Part shown: in pieces, positions 31,079 to 40,476 of the stretch
Numbering within the stretch: position 1 is the stretch's first letter
Layout: each line of letters begins with the position of its first letter
NCBI GenBank assembly: GCA_016702335.1
Contig: JADJEF010000019.1
Location: 1 to 64,000, forward strand
Reading direction: 5' to 3'
DNA: 64,000 bases
DNA from: Rhodocyclaceae bacterium
GTDB taxonomy: Bacteria > Pseudomonadota > Gammaproteobacteria > Burkholderiales > Rhodocyclaceae
Program-made: the position numbers and the translations under genes
Notes under the pieces: model-generated
Database searches by the model: none
What the model saw: the letters and a program-made list of their open reading frames with translations, nothing else
What the model was told of the DNA's origin: nothing

Positions 31079-32434
31079 CTACTCCAATGTGGCAAACAGA
31101 TCGTGAATATCGCAGTCGGTCACGGTGACTTCGGCAAATTCGCCGACCTCGAGGTCATGGCCGTCGGTGATGTAAACCAGGCCGTCGATGTCGGGAGCGT
31201 CGCCTTCCGACCTGGCCATTGCGCCGTCTTCATCAATCTCGTCGACCAGTACGCGCAACCTGCGTCCGATTTTCGCTTCGAGGCGTTGCGTGGAAATATC
31301 TTCCTGAAGAGGTAGGAGTCGCATCTGGGGCTCTTCGCGGACTTCTTCAGGCAAGGCACCGGGCAACTCGTTGGCGGTCGCGCCTTCAACGGGCGAGTAT
31401 GAAAAAGCACCAACACGATCCAGTTGCGCCTCGTCGAGAAAATCAAGCAGTTGGTTGAACTCGGCCTCGGTTTCACCAGGGAAGCCGGTAATGAAAGTGC
31501 TGCGGATGGTCAGGTCGGGCACCACCTCGCGCCAGGCGCGTACGCGTTCCAGCACTTTTTCGGCGGAGGCGGGCCGCTTCATCAGCTTGAGAATGCGTGG
31601 GGTGGCGTGCTGAAACGGCACATCCAGATAGGGCAGAATTTTGCCATCGGCCATCAGAGGCAGCAGGTCGTCGACATTGGGGTACGGATAGACGTAATGC
31701 AGGCGCACCCACACACCCAATTTGCCCAATTCATTGCACAAATCATAGAGCCTGGTTTTGACCGGGCGCCCTCCCGAAAAACCGGTGCGGTACTTAACAT
31801 CGACGCCGTAGGCGCTGGTGTCTTGCGAGATGACGAGTAGTTCCTTGACGCCAGCGTTGACCAGTATCTCGGCTTCTTTCAGTACATCGCCAATCGGGCG
31901 CGAGACCAAATCGCCGCGCAAGCTGGGGATGATGCAGAAGGTGCAGCGATGGTTGCACCCCTCAGAGATTTTCAGGTAGGCGTAATGCTCGGGCGTGAGT
32001 CGAATGCCTTGCGGTGGCACCAGATCAATAAAGGGATCATGCACGGGTGGCAAGTGCGCATGCACCGCTTCCATGACCTCTTGCGTGGCATGGGGGCCAG
32101 TGACAGCCAATACCTTGGGGTGCACCGCTGACGATCCCCGCACCGGAAGCGTCTTTTTCGCCCCCAGGCAACCTGTTACGATGACCCGCCCATTTTCGGT
32201 CAGGGCTTCGCCAATCGCATCGAGTGACTCTTCAACGGCGGCATCGATGAAGCCGCAGGTATTCACCACCACCAGATCGGCATCCTGATAGCCGCCCGTA
32301 ATCTCATAGCCTTCGGCGCGCAGGCGAGTAAGAATTTGCTCGGCATCGGAAGCTGCTTTCGGACAGCCGAGCGAGACGAAGCCGACCGTAGGCGTAGTTG
32401 AGATTTTTCGGGCCTTGGTGTTTGCTTTTGTCAT
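31079..32434 (-). CDS. rimO: Ribosomal protein S12 methylthiotransferase RimO, 451 aa
   Basis: RimO adds a methylthio group to an aspartate of ribosomal protein S12 using two [4Fe-4S] clusters and radical SAM chemistry. N-terminal UPF0004 domain (VGFVSLGCPKAASDAEQIL, VVVNTCGFIDAA), the radical SAM triad CNHRCTFC near residue 160, the RimO-type segment LHYVYPYPNVDDLLPL, and a C-terminal TRAM domain. Cysteines for both clusters are present. The ATG abuts the phaR stop, so phaR and rimO are one transcript. Confidence 0.95.
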   Translation of the reverse strand: MTKANTKARKISTTPTVGFVSLGCPKAASDAEQILTRLRAEGYEITGGYQDADLVVVNTCGFIDAAVEESLDAIGEALTENGRVIVTGCLGAKKTLPVRGSSAVHPKVLAVTGPHATQEVMEAVHAHLPPVHDPFIDLVPPQGIRLTPEHYAYLKISEGCNHRCTFCIIPSLRGDLVSRPIGDVLKEAEILVNAGVKELLVISQDTSAYGVDVKYRTGFSGGRPVKTRLYDLCNELGKLGVWVRLHYVYPYPNVDDLLPLMADGKILPYLDVPFQHATPRILKLMKRPASAEKVLERVRAWREVVPDLTIRSTFITGFPGETEAEFNQLLDFLDEAQLDRVGAFSYSPVEGATANELPGALPEEVREEPQMRLLPLQEDISTQRLEAKIGRRLRVLVDEIDEDGAMARSEGDAPDIDGLVYITDGHDLEVGEFAEVTVTDCDIHDLFATLE

Positions 32435-32961
32435 TTATTTCTTTCCGCTGGTGTCGGTGCCAAAGAGCGAGCGCCATTGCGCTGTCATCATTTCCTGCAT
32501 CTGCTGCGTCAATTGCTGGCCGCCATCAACGTAGGCTTTCATCATTTTTGCAGGGTGCTGGCTGCAAGCCGGCAAGCTGTTGCCACATGGCGTTCGGATT
32601 CAGCGCGCTCTCACCCATGAGAGTCTTGGCTTGGTCACGCATCTGCTCCTGCATGTCCAGAAAAGAACGCATGCTGCCTTCCATGTATTGACCGACGACG
32701 CCTTGCGTCGCCGTGCCGTAGAAACGGATCATCTGTGCCAGCATGTCGCTGGAGAACATCGGCGCGCCGGCGGCCCTCGGCCTCGAGAATGATCTGCAAC
32801 AGGATGCTGCGAGTCAGATCGTCACCGGTTTTGGCATCAATCACCGTGAACGATTCCTGCTCCAGTACCAGTTTTTTCACATCACTCAGGGTGATGTAAG
32901 TGCTGGTACGAGTGTCGTAGAGTCGACGGTTGGGGTATTTCTTGATGAGTCGGACGGCCAT
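32435..32961 (-). pseudogene. phaR: PHB synthesis regulator PhaR, two frameshifts
   Basis: PhaR represses phasin and PHB genes and senses PHB granules. MAVRLIKKYPNRRLYDTRTS is the PHB/PHA accumulation DNA-binding domain; DVKKLVLEQESFTVIDAKTG and DDLTRSILLQIILEAE follow. The frame then changes near 32775 and again near 32545: FSSDMLAQMIRFYGTATQGV and QQLTQQMQEMMTAQWRSLF lie in two frames. Both changes are single bases in G/C runs. Corrected length about 175 residues. It is upstream of rimO and downstream of the phaB pair. Confidence 0.85.
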
Positions 32962-33014
32962 GGTCTGCGGCTCCTGTGCGCTGTGCGGCGGCTGTTTGCC
33001 GGCAAAATGTCGGC

Positions 33015-33037
33015 AAGTCGGCGCTGGTGAGACGGCG
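33015..33037 (+). repeat. Dispersed 23-bp repeat, copy c
   Basis: AAGTCGGCGCTGG, TGAG, ACGGCG, between phaB and phaR. Its CGGCGCTGG pairs with CCAGCGCCG 10-20 bp away to make a stem-loop. Confidence 0.8.
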
Positions 33038-33072
33038 TTTGGCTTGAGCCAGCGCCGCTCGGAGCGCGCAGA

Positions 33073-33813
33073 TTAGCAAAAGTGCAGGCCGCCGTTGATA
33101 TTCAGCGTTGCACCGGTCATGTATCCCGCCAGATCTGACGCCAGATAGGCACACAGGGCACCGATTTCCTCGGGTTTGCCCAGGCGGCCAACCGGTATCG
33201 TGGCAATGATGGAATCGCGCACTTCCTGCTTGATCGCCATGACCATGTCGGTGCCGATATAGCCGGGAGCAATGGCATTGACCGTTACGCCTTTTTTGGC
33301 TACCTCGGCGGCGATCGACTTTGTGAAGCCGAGGATGCCGGCTTTGGCGGCGGCATAGTTGGCTTGGCCGAACTGGCCTTTGACGCCGTTGACCGACGAA
33401 ATATTGATCACACGGCCCCAGCCACGCTCTGCCATACCGGGAAGAATCTGGTGAGTTACATTGAACACCGAATCGAGATTGGTGGACAGCACCGCATCCC
33501 ACTGCGACTTTTCCATTTTGCGAAACATGCCGTCGCGGGTAATACCCGCGTTATTTACCAGCACGTCGACCGGGCCCAGCGCTGCCTCCAGCTTGGCCAC
33601 CATCGCCTTGCAGGCGTCGTAGTCGGATACATCGGCTTCAGCCACATGAAATTCATAACCTTCGGCCTTGTTTTTGGCCACCCACTCGGCTGCCGGGGCA
33701 AAGTTGGGCAGGCAGTTTGCCGCCACCACAAACCCCGCGTCATGGAGGGCGCGACAGATCGCCGTGCCCAAGCCGCCCATACCACCCGTCACCAATGCCA
33801 CTCGCTTTGCCAT
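33073..33813 (-). CDS. phaB: Acetoacetyl-CoA reductase PhaB, 246 aa
   Basis: NADPH-dependent reduction of acetoacetyl-CoA to (R)-3-hydroxybutyryl-CoA for PHB synthesis. Start set at MAKRVALVTGG (33813); an upstream extension to 33864 is out of family. Motifs: TGGMGGLG nucleotide loop, LVNNAGITRD, active-site S...YAAAKAG (GQANYAAAKAGILGF), and IAPGYIGTDMV. The 246-residue length is typical. Second of a tandem pair. Confidence 0.95.
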   Translation of the reverse strand: MAKRVALVTGGMGGLGTAICRALHDAGFVVAANCLPNFAPAAEWVAKNKAEGYEFHVAEADVSDYDACKAMVAKLEAALGPVDVLVNNAGITRDGMFRKMEKSQWDAVLSTNLDSVFNVTHQILPGMAERGWGRVINISSVNGVKGQFGQANYAAAKAGILGFTKSIAAEVAKKGVTVNAIAPGYIGTDMVMAIKQEVRDSIIATIPVGRLGKPEEIGALCAYLASDLAGYMTGATLNINGGLHFC

Positions 33814-33856
33814 GATTGCTCCCCAAAGTAACAATAAAAAATCAGGCTCAAGTAGC

Positions 33857-33882
33857 GCCCCCAATCAACGCCCATTGGGGGC
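33857..33882 (-). promoter_or_regulatory. Stem-loop between the two phaB genes
   Basis: Perfect 9-bp stem GCCCCCAAT/ATTGGGGGC with an 8-base loop, in the 83-bp gap. On the minus strand a T6 run follows about 19 bp later, too far for a strict terminator; it may attenuate or stabilise the message. Confidence 0.5.
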
Positions 33883-33896
33883 AGACACCCGTGCCT

Positions 33897-34637
33897 CTAC
33901 TGCATGTGCTGACCGCCGTTGATGGCTATGTTTGCTCCGTTCACGAATGCCGCTTCGTCCGACGCCAGGTAGGCCACCAAGCCGGCGATCTCTTCCGGTT
34001 TTCCCAGCCGACCATTGGGAATCTGCGGCAGGATCTTGCTATCGAGAACGTCTTGCGGGATCGCCGTCACCATCTTGGTGCCAATATATCCCGGCGAAAT
34101 CGTATTGACGGTGACCCCCTTCTTGGCCACTTCCAGCGCCAGCGACTTGGTGAAGCCGTGCATACCAGCCTTGGCTGCCGCGTAGTTGGTCTGACCAAAG
34201 GCACCCTTGGAGCCATTGACAGAGGAAATATTGATTACCCGGCCCCAGCCGCGTGCGAGCATCCCATCCATGACCTGCTTGGTCATGTTGAACACGGAAT
34301 CAAGATTGGTGTGAATGACCGTATCCCAATCCGCCTTGGTCATCTTCTTGAACGTCATATCGCGGGTGATGCCAGCGTTGTTAACCAGAATCTCGATCGG
34401 GCCCAGTTCCTTCTCCACGGCAGCGACGCAGCGGGCACAGGAATCGAAGTCGGCCACATCGCACGGGTAGGCCTTGAAGCCGTAGCCCATGTCATTCATA
34501 ACGCGCAGCCACTCGGAGGCCGTCTTGTTACCGGGGCTGTGTGTGGTGACTACCTTGTAGCCAAGGGCTGCCAGCTTGATACAGATTGCCTCACCCAAGC
34601 CACCCATGCCGCCCGTTACCAGCGCTACTTTTTGCAT
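33897..34637 (-). CDS. phaB: Acetoacetyl-CoA reductase PhaB paralogue, 246 aa
   Basis: Same family and length as the next gene, about 60% alike by eye: MQKVALVTGGMGGLGEAICI, LVNNAGITRDMTFKKMTKAD, GQTNYAAAKAGMHGFTKSL, SPGYIGTKMV. The ATG at 34637 is preferred over 34643 because GAGGAG directly touches the latter and is 6 bases from the former. It is first in the operon, so it is probably a tandem duplication with possible division of labour. Confidence 0.95.
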   Translation of the reverse strand: MQKVALVTGGMGGLGEAICIKLAALGYKVVTTHSPGNKTASEWLRVMNDMGYGFKAYPCDVADFDSCARCVAAVEKELGPIEILVNNAGITRDMTFKKMTKADWDTVIHTNLDSVFNMTKQVMDGMLARGWGRVINISSVNGSKGAFGQTNYAAAKAGMHGFTKSLALEVAKKGVTVNTISPGYIGTKMVTAIPQDVLDSKILPQIPNGRLGKPEEIAGLVAYLASDEAAFVNGANIAINGGQHMQ

Positions 34638-34740
34638 TTTCATCTCCTCGGATTGTAGTGACAAAATTGGTGCAGTGCGGCAATTGTCCTTGCCAATGCT
34701 TACCTGAGGATTACGAACCGGCCGTGACTACAATAGGACC

Positions 34741-34972
34741 ATGTATATCATTGCTATCGCCTGGCTGTACGTGACCATCCTGATGGCCGCCACCGAAGCC
34801 TCGCTGGTGGCGGGGCTGCTTACCTTCTCTTTTTTATGGTCTGGGGCCCTTGGCTTTGTTTCTTTGGTTGTTTGGCACACCTCAGCGTCGTCGCCGTCAG
34901 CGTTCGGCCGAGTCCGCCAGTCACCTATCCGACACTGTGCTTCCACCCTCCACGCCGAGCCCCGACCAATGA
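34741..34972 (+). pseudogene. Small membrane protein, one frameshift
   Basis: MYIIAIAWLYVTILMAATEA and a second helix form a two-helix protein. The frame changes in the T-run near 34833. The other frame then reads LALFLWLFGTPQRRRRQRSA and on to a TGA at 34970-34972, about 77 residues. This matches a small betaproteobacterial membrane protein often placed near housekeeping genes. The stop overlaps the next ATG (ATGA). Confidence 0.6.
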
Positions 34973-35461
34973 CTCTGACACTGCCACGACCATTTATCGA
35001 TATTGAGGCGTCCGGCTTTGCGGCCAACAGTTACCCCATCGAGATTGGCCTGGTGCTACCTGATGGTGCCTTGTTTTGCACGCTGATTCGACCTGAGTCA
35101 GACTGGACACACTGGGATGCCTCGGCCGAAGCGGTGCATGGTATTACCCGTGAGGTGCTGCACGAGCACGGACGCACGGCACTCGAGGTGGCGGCAGACT
35201 TGAATCGGCTGTTGCACGGGAATGACCGTCTATACCGACTCCTGGTCTCACGATTCCAACTGGTTGGCCCGCCTCTATGACGCGGCCGGTTGCTCACCGA
35301 AATTTCGTTTGGAGGATGTCCTTAGGGTGTTGCCCGTTGAATATCTCGGGAGCTGGGGCAGTATGAAACAGTCTGTGATTGCCGAGATGGATCTCAAGCG
35401 TCATCGTGCCAGCAACGATGCACGCATCCTGCAATCAACCCTGCACCGCCTGATAGGGTAA
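34969..35461 (+). pseudogene. DEDD-type 3'-5' exonuclease, one frameshift
   Basis: DnaQ-like exonuclease fold: FIDIEASGFAANSYPIEIGL (first D and E), AEAVHGITREVL, then after a frame change at about 35220 (extra G in a GGG run) TVYTDSWSHDSNWLARLYDA (third acidic residue) and HRASNDARILQSTLHRLIG (H and last D). Corrected length about 163 residues. Probably RNA- or DNA-degrading; substrate unknown. Confidence 0.7.
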
Positions 35462-35509
35462 TGATTGTCCGAACAATTTGCGCTCGCACAAGAACGCCTA
35501 AAGCACGTC

Positions 35510-35536
35510 TTGGCAGGGTCAGATCACTACGATAAT
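35510..35536 (+). promoter_or_regulatory. Possible promoter for the c-di-GMP regulator
   Basis: TTGGCA (35510-35515) and GATAAT (35531-35536) with a short 15-bp spacer, 45 bp before the ATG at 35581, which has a GAGGAGAG site. Confidence 0.4.
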
Positions 35537-35580
35537 GTCGGGAGCAGGCAGCCGACGATCTGCACGAGGAGAGAGTACTC

Positions 35581-37791
35581 ATGGAAGATGAACTGATCGA
35601 TTTCGCCGAGGAAGTTGAACAGCCTGCTGTGCAAGTGACGCGCACCTGGCGCGTGTTGATTGTCGATGACGAGCCCGATGTTCACGCTGTCGACCAAGCT
35701 TGCTGTCGGCGATATGCTTGTTCTGGGTCGGCCGATAGAGTTCTTGCATGCCTATTCGGGTCGTGAAGGACGCGAACTGCTGACTCGTGAAAAAGGTATC
35801 GCCGTTATTTTTCTCGATGTCGTGATGGAGGAAACCGACTCTGGCCTCAAGCTGGTTGAAACCATTCGGCGGGAACTCGATCTCAAGGAGGTGCGCATCA
35901 TCTTGCGCACCGGGCAGCCTGGCTACGCACCTGAAACCGATGCGGTTCGCGATTTCGATATCAATGACTATAAAACCAAAAGCGATCTGACACGCAACAA
36001 GCTGTTTGCCTCGCTGACCTCGGCGGTTCGTTCCTATCAGCAAATCCACGCCATCAACGCCAGTCGGCGGGGTCTGGAATTGATCCTTGCCGCCAGCAGC
36101 CGCCTGATGGCGGCTCAGGGCTTGCATGACTTTGCCATCGGGGTGATCACACAGTTGGCGGCACTGCTGCAAGTGAGCCCGGAAGGTTTGGTCTGTGCCC
36201 AGACCCACCAAAGCACAGAGGATGAAAGCTGGCGTCCACGCATCGTCGCGGCCGCCGGGCACTATCAGGACATGATTGACCGGCCGCTTGACCAGTTGAG
36301 CAACGAGCATGTTCGGCATTTGCTGGCACATTGTCTCGCTGAGCGACGCTCGCAGTTTCAGGGTGATGCGACGGTGCTGTTCTTTGGCAGTGCTACCGGG
36401 CAAGATATGGCGGTTCACCTTGATCTCACCGAGCCTCTGGACGATATCAATGAAAAGCTGATCGAAGTTTTCTGCAACAACATCGCCTCTTGTTTCGACA
36501 ACATCCGGATGTTCAACCAATTGAGCGCGTCGGCCTATCAAGACGCGCTGTGCCAGTTGCCCAACCGGGTAGCGCTGGCCGGATTAGTAGAGCAAGCACG
36601 CCAGGCCCCCGGTTTTGATGCGCGGGTACTGGTACTCGTTGATATAGATCGCTTCTCGGAGCTGAATCAGGCCTTCGGACATGCCTACGGCGACCGACTG
36701 CTGCAGGCCTTCTCCCTACGGCTGACCCAGCAATTCGGCGGCAAGGCAGCGGTGGCCCGGGTCGGTGGTGATACCTTCGGGTTGCTTGGACTGGAGGTTG
36801 ATCTTGCCCCCGAAACTGTACTCGCGGTCGTCAACGAACCGCTTACGGTTGAGCATCGGCAGGCCGGCGTTCAGATCACGCTGGGAATCCTGCGCCTTGG
36901 GGATGCCGATGGTTCCGGCAGTGATGCGTTGAAAGATGCGAATATCGCTCTGCAAGTCGCCAAGCGTCAGCGCCAATCGCCCTACTGCTATTTCTCCGGA
37001 AACATGTTGCACGACATCCGTGAGCGGGTGCGCCTGCTTGACGAACTGCGTACGGCATTTGAGTGTGAGCACCTGCATGTGGTGTATCAGCCGCAGATCA
37101 ACCTGGTCTCGCGCAAGACGGTCGGCGTCGAAGCCTTGCTGCGCTGGCGGACGGAAGAGGGGGAGTATGTCTCGCCCGAGTGCTTTATTCCGCTGGCAGA
37201 GCACTCGGGGCTTATCGTCGGGATAGGTGAGTGGGTACTACGCATGGCCTGCCGTGAGGCAGTCCGCTTGCGGGAAGCCGGACATCCGCTGCGCATGGCA
37301 GTGAATCTATCGGTGGCACAACTGCGCAGCCCCGCATTTTTGCCATGCTCGACGCCGCGCTGGCCGACAGCAAGGTCGATCCGGGGCTACTGGAACTCGA
37401 GATTACCGAGTCGATGGCGATGAGGCCGGACGATGATATTGCCGGACAAATCGCGCAGATCAAGCGGCGGGGAATCGCCGTGGCGATTGATGACTTCGGC
37501 ACCGGGTTTTCGTCTCTCTCGTATCTTGAAGAACTCGATGTTGACCGTTTGAAGATCGACAAGGCGTTCGTCGGCAAGCTGACGACTCAGACTATCGACA
37601 GTTCAATTGCTGCGACGGTCACCCAGTTGGCCCGCAACATGAAGCTGGACGTCATTGCCGAAGGCGTTGAGACCGAAGCTCAGATGGAATTGCTCAAAGG
37701 TCTGGGCGTCGATGAAGGGCAAGGCTGGCTATTCGCCCGGGCCATGGCGGCGGCTGACCTCAAAGACTGGTTGCGAGCACGCGACGAGTGA
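35581..37791 (+). pseudogene. Response regulator-GGDEF-EAL c-di-GMP protein, two frameshifts
   Basis: N-terminal receiver (VLIVDDEPDVHAV, then IFLDVVMEETDSG) followed by a DUF3369-type sensor region (about 130-300), GGDEF and EAL domains. The frame changes at about 35690 and in a T-run near 37340. The GGDEF motif reads GGDTF, so cyclase activity is doubtful. The EAL side is intact (VEALLRW, LEITESMAM, DDFGTGFSSLSYL, EGVETEAQ), so c-di-GMP phosphodiesterase activity is likely. Corrected length about 736 residues. Cytoplasmic; phosphorylation probably tunes it. Confidence 0.85.
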
Positions 37792-38195
37792 AGCGCCGCG
37801 CTTCTGCTGAGGCCTGCCCCTGCGGGCTAGGGGTGCCCTATGGCGACTGCTGCGCACGTTGGCACTCCGGTTTGCCGGAACCCGATGCAGAACGGTTGAT
37901 GCGCTCGCGCTACTGTGCCTATGTGATGGGGCTGGATGATTATGTACTCGCCACCTGGCACCCTGATACCCGTCCGCTGACCATCGCTCAAGAGGGTGCT
38001 GCCGTGATCCGCTGGGTGGGTCTTGAGGTGCTGCGGCACGAGTTGATCGCAGTAGAAGCAGCGCCTAACTGCGCACTGGTCGAGTTTATCGCTCGCTACA
38101 AGGTCAATGGCCGTGCGGGCCGGATGCGCGAAGTGAGCAGTTTCAGACGCGATGACGGGCGCTGGTACTATCTGAGCGGAGCGGTCAGCGAGTAA
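37788..38195 (+). CDS. YchJ-family (UPF0225) SEC-C protein, 135 aa
   Basis: GTG start overlapping the preceding TGA. The N-terminus ACPCGLGVPYGDCCARWHSG is the zinc-binding SEC-C motif; ERLMRSRYCAYVMGLDDYVL and TWHPDTRP are YchJ signatures, and the C-terminal half is an NTF2-like fold. Translationally coupled to the c-di-GMP gene. Biochemical role unknown. Confidence 0.9.
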   Translation: MKRRASAEACPCGLGVPYGDCCARWHSGLPEPDAERLMRSRYCAYVMGLDDYVLATWHPDTRPLTIAQEGAAVIRWVGLEVLRHELIAVEAAPNCALVEFIARYKVNGRAGRMREVSSFRRDDGRWYYLSGAVSE

Positions 38196-38202
38196 ATTTG
38201 GC

Positions 38203-38445
38203 CTACGCGGCGGCTCGGTCCATGCGCTGCAGGATCGAGCCAATTTTGACCGCCTCGGCCATCGACGAACACCAAGCCATCGCTATGCCGGCGATCCGGT
38301 AGCGGCGCTGACCAGTCGTGGAGGTAGTGACCTCCAACTGTTTGTCGGCGAGTAAAGAAACGTCCTCAAGCAGAGGACCGCTGATTGCGGAAGTGGCGTG
38401 GGATTCAACAGACATGCCGCGAAGAGTACCGGCACTATCTTTCAC
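38203..38445 (-). CDS. Small hypothetical protein, up to 80 aa
   Basis: Minus strand, starts at 38445 or 38415 (MSVESHATSAISGPLLEDVS). It ends AWCSSMAEAVKIGSILQRMD. No family recognised and no strong ribosome site. It is kept because nothing else occupies the stretch. Confidence 0.4.
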   Translation of the reverse strand: MKDSAGTLRGMSVESHATSAISGPLLEDVSLLADKQLEVTTSTTGQRRYRIAGIAMAWCSSMAEAVKIGSILQRMDRAAA

Positions 38446-38520
38446 CAGTGTGACAGTCGCGCGGTGCTTGTTACCAGATGTTTCGGTCAGCGTTTGGCGA
38501 TCGCCCTCGAAGGGGGACGC

Positions 38521-39057
38521 TTACACGAGCGTTTGCGGTCGTATCTGTACCATTCCGCTCTGGGTACCGATGCAGTACTCGCCATCTTGCACCATGCACT
38601 GGTAATTCATAGTGCGCGCGGCGAGGGCTGCCAGCGCTCCGCTAGCCGTGGCGTCAAGGCGGTAGATGCGCACCCGCTCGAGCCCGCGCATGGCCGCGCC
38701 CTCCTTTTCCCACCAGACATCGGTGGCCCTGTTGCCGTAGCTTAGCACGGTGACTTGTCGTGCCTGCGAAAGCGAGCGTTTCACGCGCTTGAGATCGGGC
38801 TGACCGACGTCTATCCAGTGCAGCATCTCACCGGTAAGCGAGCGCTCGAACCAGTCAGGGTCTTCAACGCAGGAAAGGCCGCGACCCGATTCCAGCGCAT
38901 CCGAGGCGTGCATCAGAAAGGCGAACACGCGCACCATCAGTCGCTCTTCGGTTTCGGACGGGTGGCGGGCCAGCGTCAGGGTATGCTCGGCATAATAGGC
39001 GCGATCCATGTCCGAAATGCCCAAACAGAGCTTGTGTACCGTGGAGGGTAGTGCCAT
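38521..39057 (-). CDS. yaeQ: YaeQ family protein, 178 aa
   Basis: MALPSTVHKLCLGISDMDRA, YYAEHTLTLARHPSETEERL, GQPDLKRVKRSLSQARQVTV span the YaeQ family at its normal length. YaeQ has a PD-(D/E)XK-like fold; its function is unsettled. Its ATG overlaps the stop of the upstream DUF3301 gene. Confidence 0.95.
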   Translation of the reverse strand: MALPSTVHKLCLGISDMDRAYYAEHTLTLARHPSETEERLMVRVFAFLMHASDALESGRGLSCVEDPDWFERSLTGEMLHWIDVGQPDLKRVKRSLSQARQVTVLSYGNRATDVWWEKEGAAMRGLERVRIYRLDATASGALAALAARTMNYQCMVQDGEYCIGTQSGMVQIRPQTLV

Positions 39058-39373
39058 CAGTGCACCCGTACCAACCCGGTATTGATGATGATCACCTGTC
39101 GTCCGAGCATCACAACACTGCCGCGACGGCGGTCGTCGCTGGTTTCGCTGTATTCAAACTCATAGGTTCGTCCGATACAGAGGTGGCCTTCGTCGTTACG
39201 CAGGGCGCGTAAGTTTTTCACTGAAATACTCTCGTCAAGAAATTGCTTTCCGTCGGCCTGGCAGGCTTGGCGGGCGGCTGCGATTGCAATGTCGCGCGCG
39301 GCCAGCGAATCGATCCAGAACCACGCCAAAACCACAAGCGTGAGGATGGCAAGCAATTCAAACAAGGGCATAA
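39057..39373 (-). CDS. DUF3301 membrane protein, 105 aa
   Basis: Start chosen at ATG 39373 (MPLFELLAILTLVVLAWFWI). One N-terminal helix, then DSLAARDIAIAAARQACQAD, the DUF3301 signature, and a beta-rich end. A dispersed repeat lies immediately before the start codon, in the place of its ribosome-binding site. Confidence 0.85.
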
Positions 39374-39379
39374 CGGCAA

Positions 39380-39402
39380 GTCGGCGCTGGTAGGACGGCG
39401 AT
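39380..39402 (+). repeat. Dispersed 23-bp repeat, copy d
   Basis: AAGTCGGCGCTGG, TAGG, ACGGCG, in the leader of the DUF3301 gene, 6 bp from its ATG. Confidence 0.8.
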
Positions 39403-39619
39403 TGAATGGTCAATTGGGCAGGATAGCGCGGGCAGAGGAATAAAATGACGCCATGACATGCTATCTGTCTTTGCTTGAGATGCTCTTCGCGGTAGAGGCC
39501 ATTGCCGTTGTGCCGCATGCTCACTTGGTGGGCGTGTCCAGTCGCGCGCTCACTACGCAGAGTGCGAAAGGGAACGAGGTGCGACGTCTTTCGCGCCGTG
39601 GCGTATAGCCGGCATACCC

Positions 39620-40376
39620 ATGAGCCTGATTGCCTGGGACAAACTGCTGCACTCGCAAGGCTTTGGCACGCGCAAGCAGTGTCAGGGTTTGCTTGCGTCA
39701 GGGGTTGTGAGCGTAGGCGGTGAAGTGGTCGACAACTACTGCCAGACGGTCGAACCCCAGGGGCTCGTCTTTGAGGTTGCGGGCACCGTATGGGAATATC
39801 GCCGTCATGTGTATCTTGCCCTGAATAAGCCGGCCAATATTGAATGCTCGCGCAAGCCGTCGCATCACCCTGGCGTCCTGAGCTTGCTCCCCGACCAGTT
39901 TCGCGCGCGGGATGTTCAGCCCGTTGGTCGCCTTGATCATGACACGACGGGTTTGTTGCTGCTTTCAGATGATGGGGCCTTCATTCACGCCCAAAGCTCA
40001 CCCAAACGGCAGGTGCCCAAAAGTATACGTCGCCGTCACGCACGAGCCAGTCACAGAGGCTTTGGTGGCCATGCTGAGCATGGGAGTCAAACTGCACGAC
40101 GAACCGTTTCCGTTGCGCGCCACCCATTGCCGAGCAATCGCCGAGTTTGAACTGGAGATTGTGGTCGAGCAGGGCAAATACCATCAGGTCAAACGCATGC
40201 TCGCCGCCGCCGGAAATCATTGCGTCGCGTTGCGCCGAGTGGCGATTGGCGATCTGAGTTTGCAGGCGCTGGGTTTGGATAACGGGCAGTGGCGCCATCT
40301 TGGCGAACAAGAACTGGTACTGCTGAACTACCCGCCAGCGTCAGCCACAAGTGCCACGGCATCGGGCAGCGCGTAA
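39620..40376 (+). pseudogene. rsuA: 16S rRNA pseudouridine(516) synthase RsuA, one frameshift
   Basis: S4 domain (IAWDKLLHSQGFGTRKQCQG), then HVYLALNKPANIECSRKPSH and the catalytic QPVGRLDHDTTGLLLLSDDG with its aspartate. The frame changes at about 40018 in an A-run. The rest, VYVAVTHEPVTEALVAMLSM, EGKYHQVKRMLAAAGNHC-like text and LRRVAIGDLSLQALGL, is normal. Corrected length about 251. Uridine 516 is the expected target. Confidence 0.9.
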
Positions 40377-40476
40377 CGGAACAGCAGGACTCGCGCCGGG
40401 CGAACTCAAGTGCGCCACCGCGTTGGGTCGGGTGCGCCTTGTTTTGCGAAATAGCAGTTCAAATCACCTTCGCCGA

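Noticed and set aside
39432..39619. Riboswitch or small RNA upstream of rsuA
   Set aside because: The sequence was checked for paired segments and known aptamer consensus; nothing convincing was seen.
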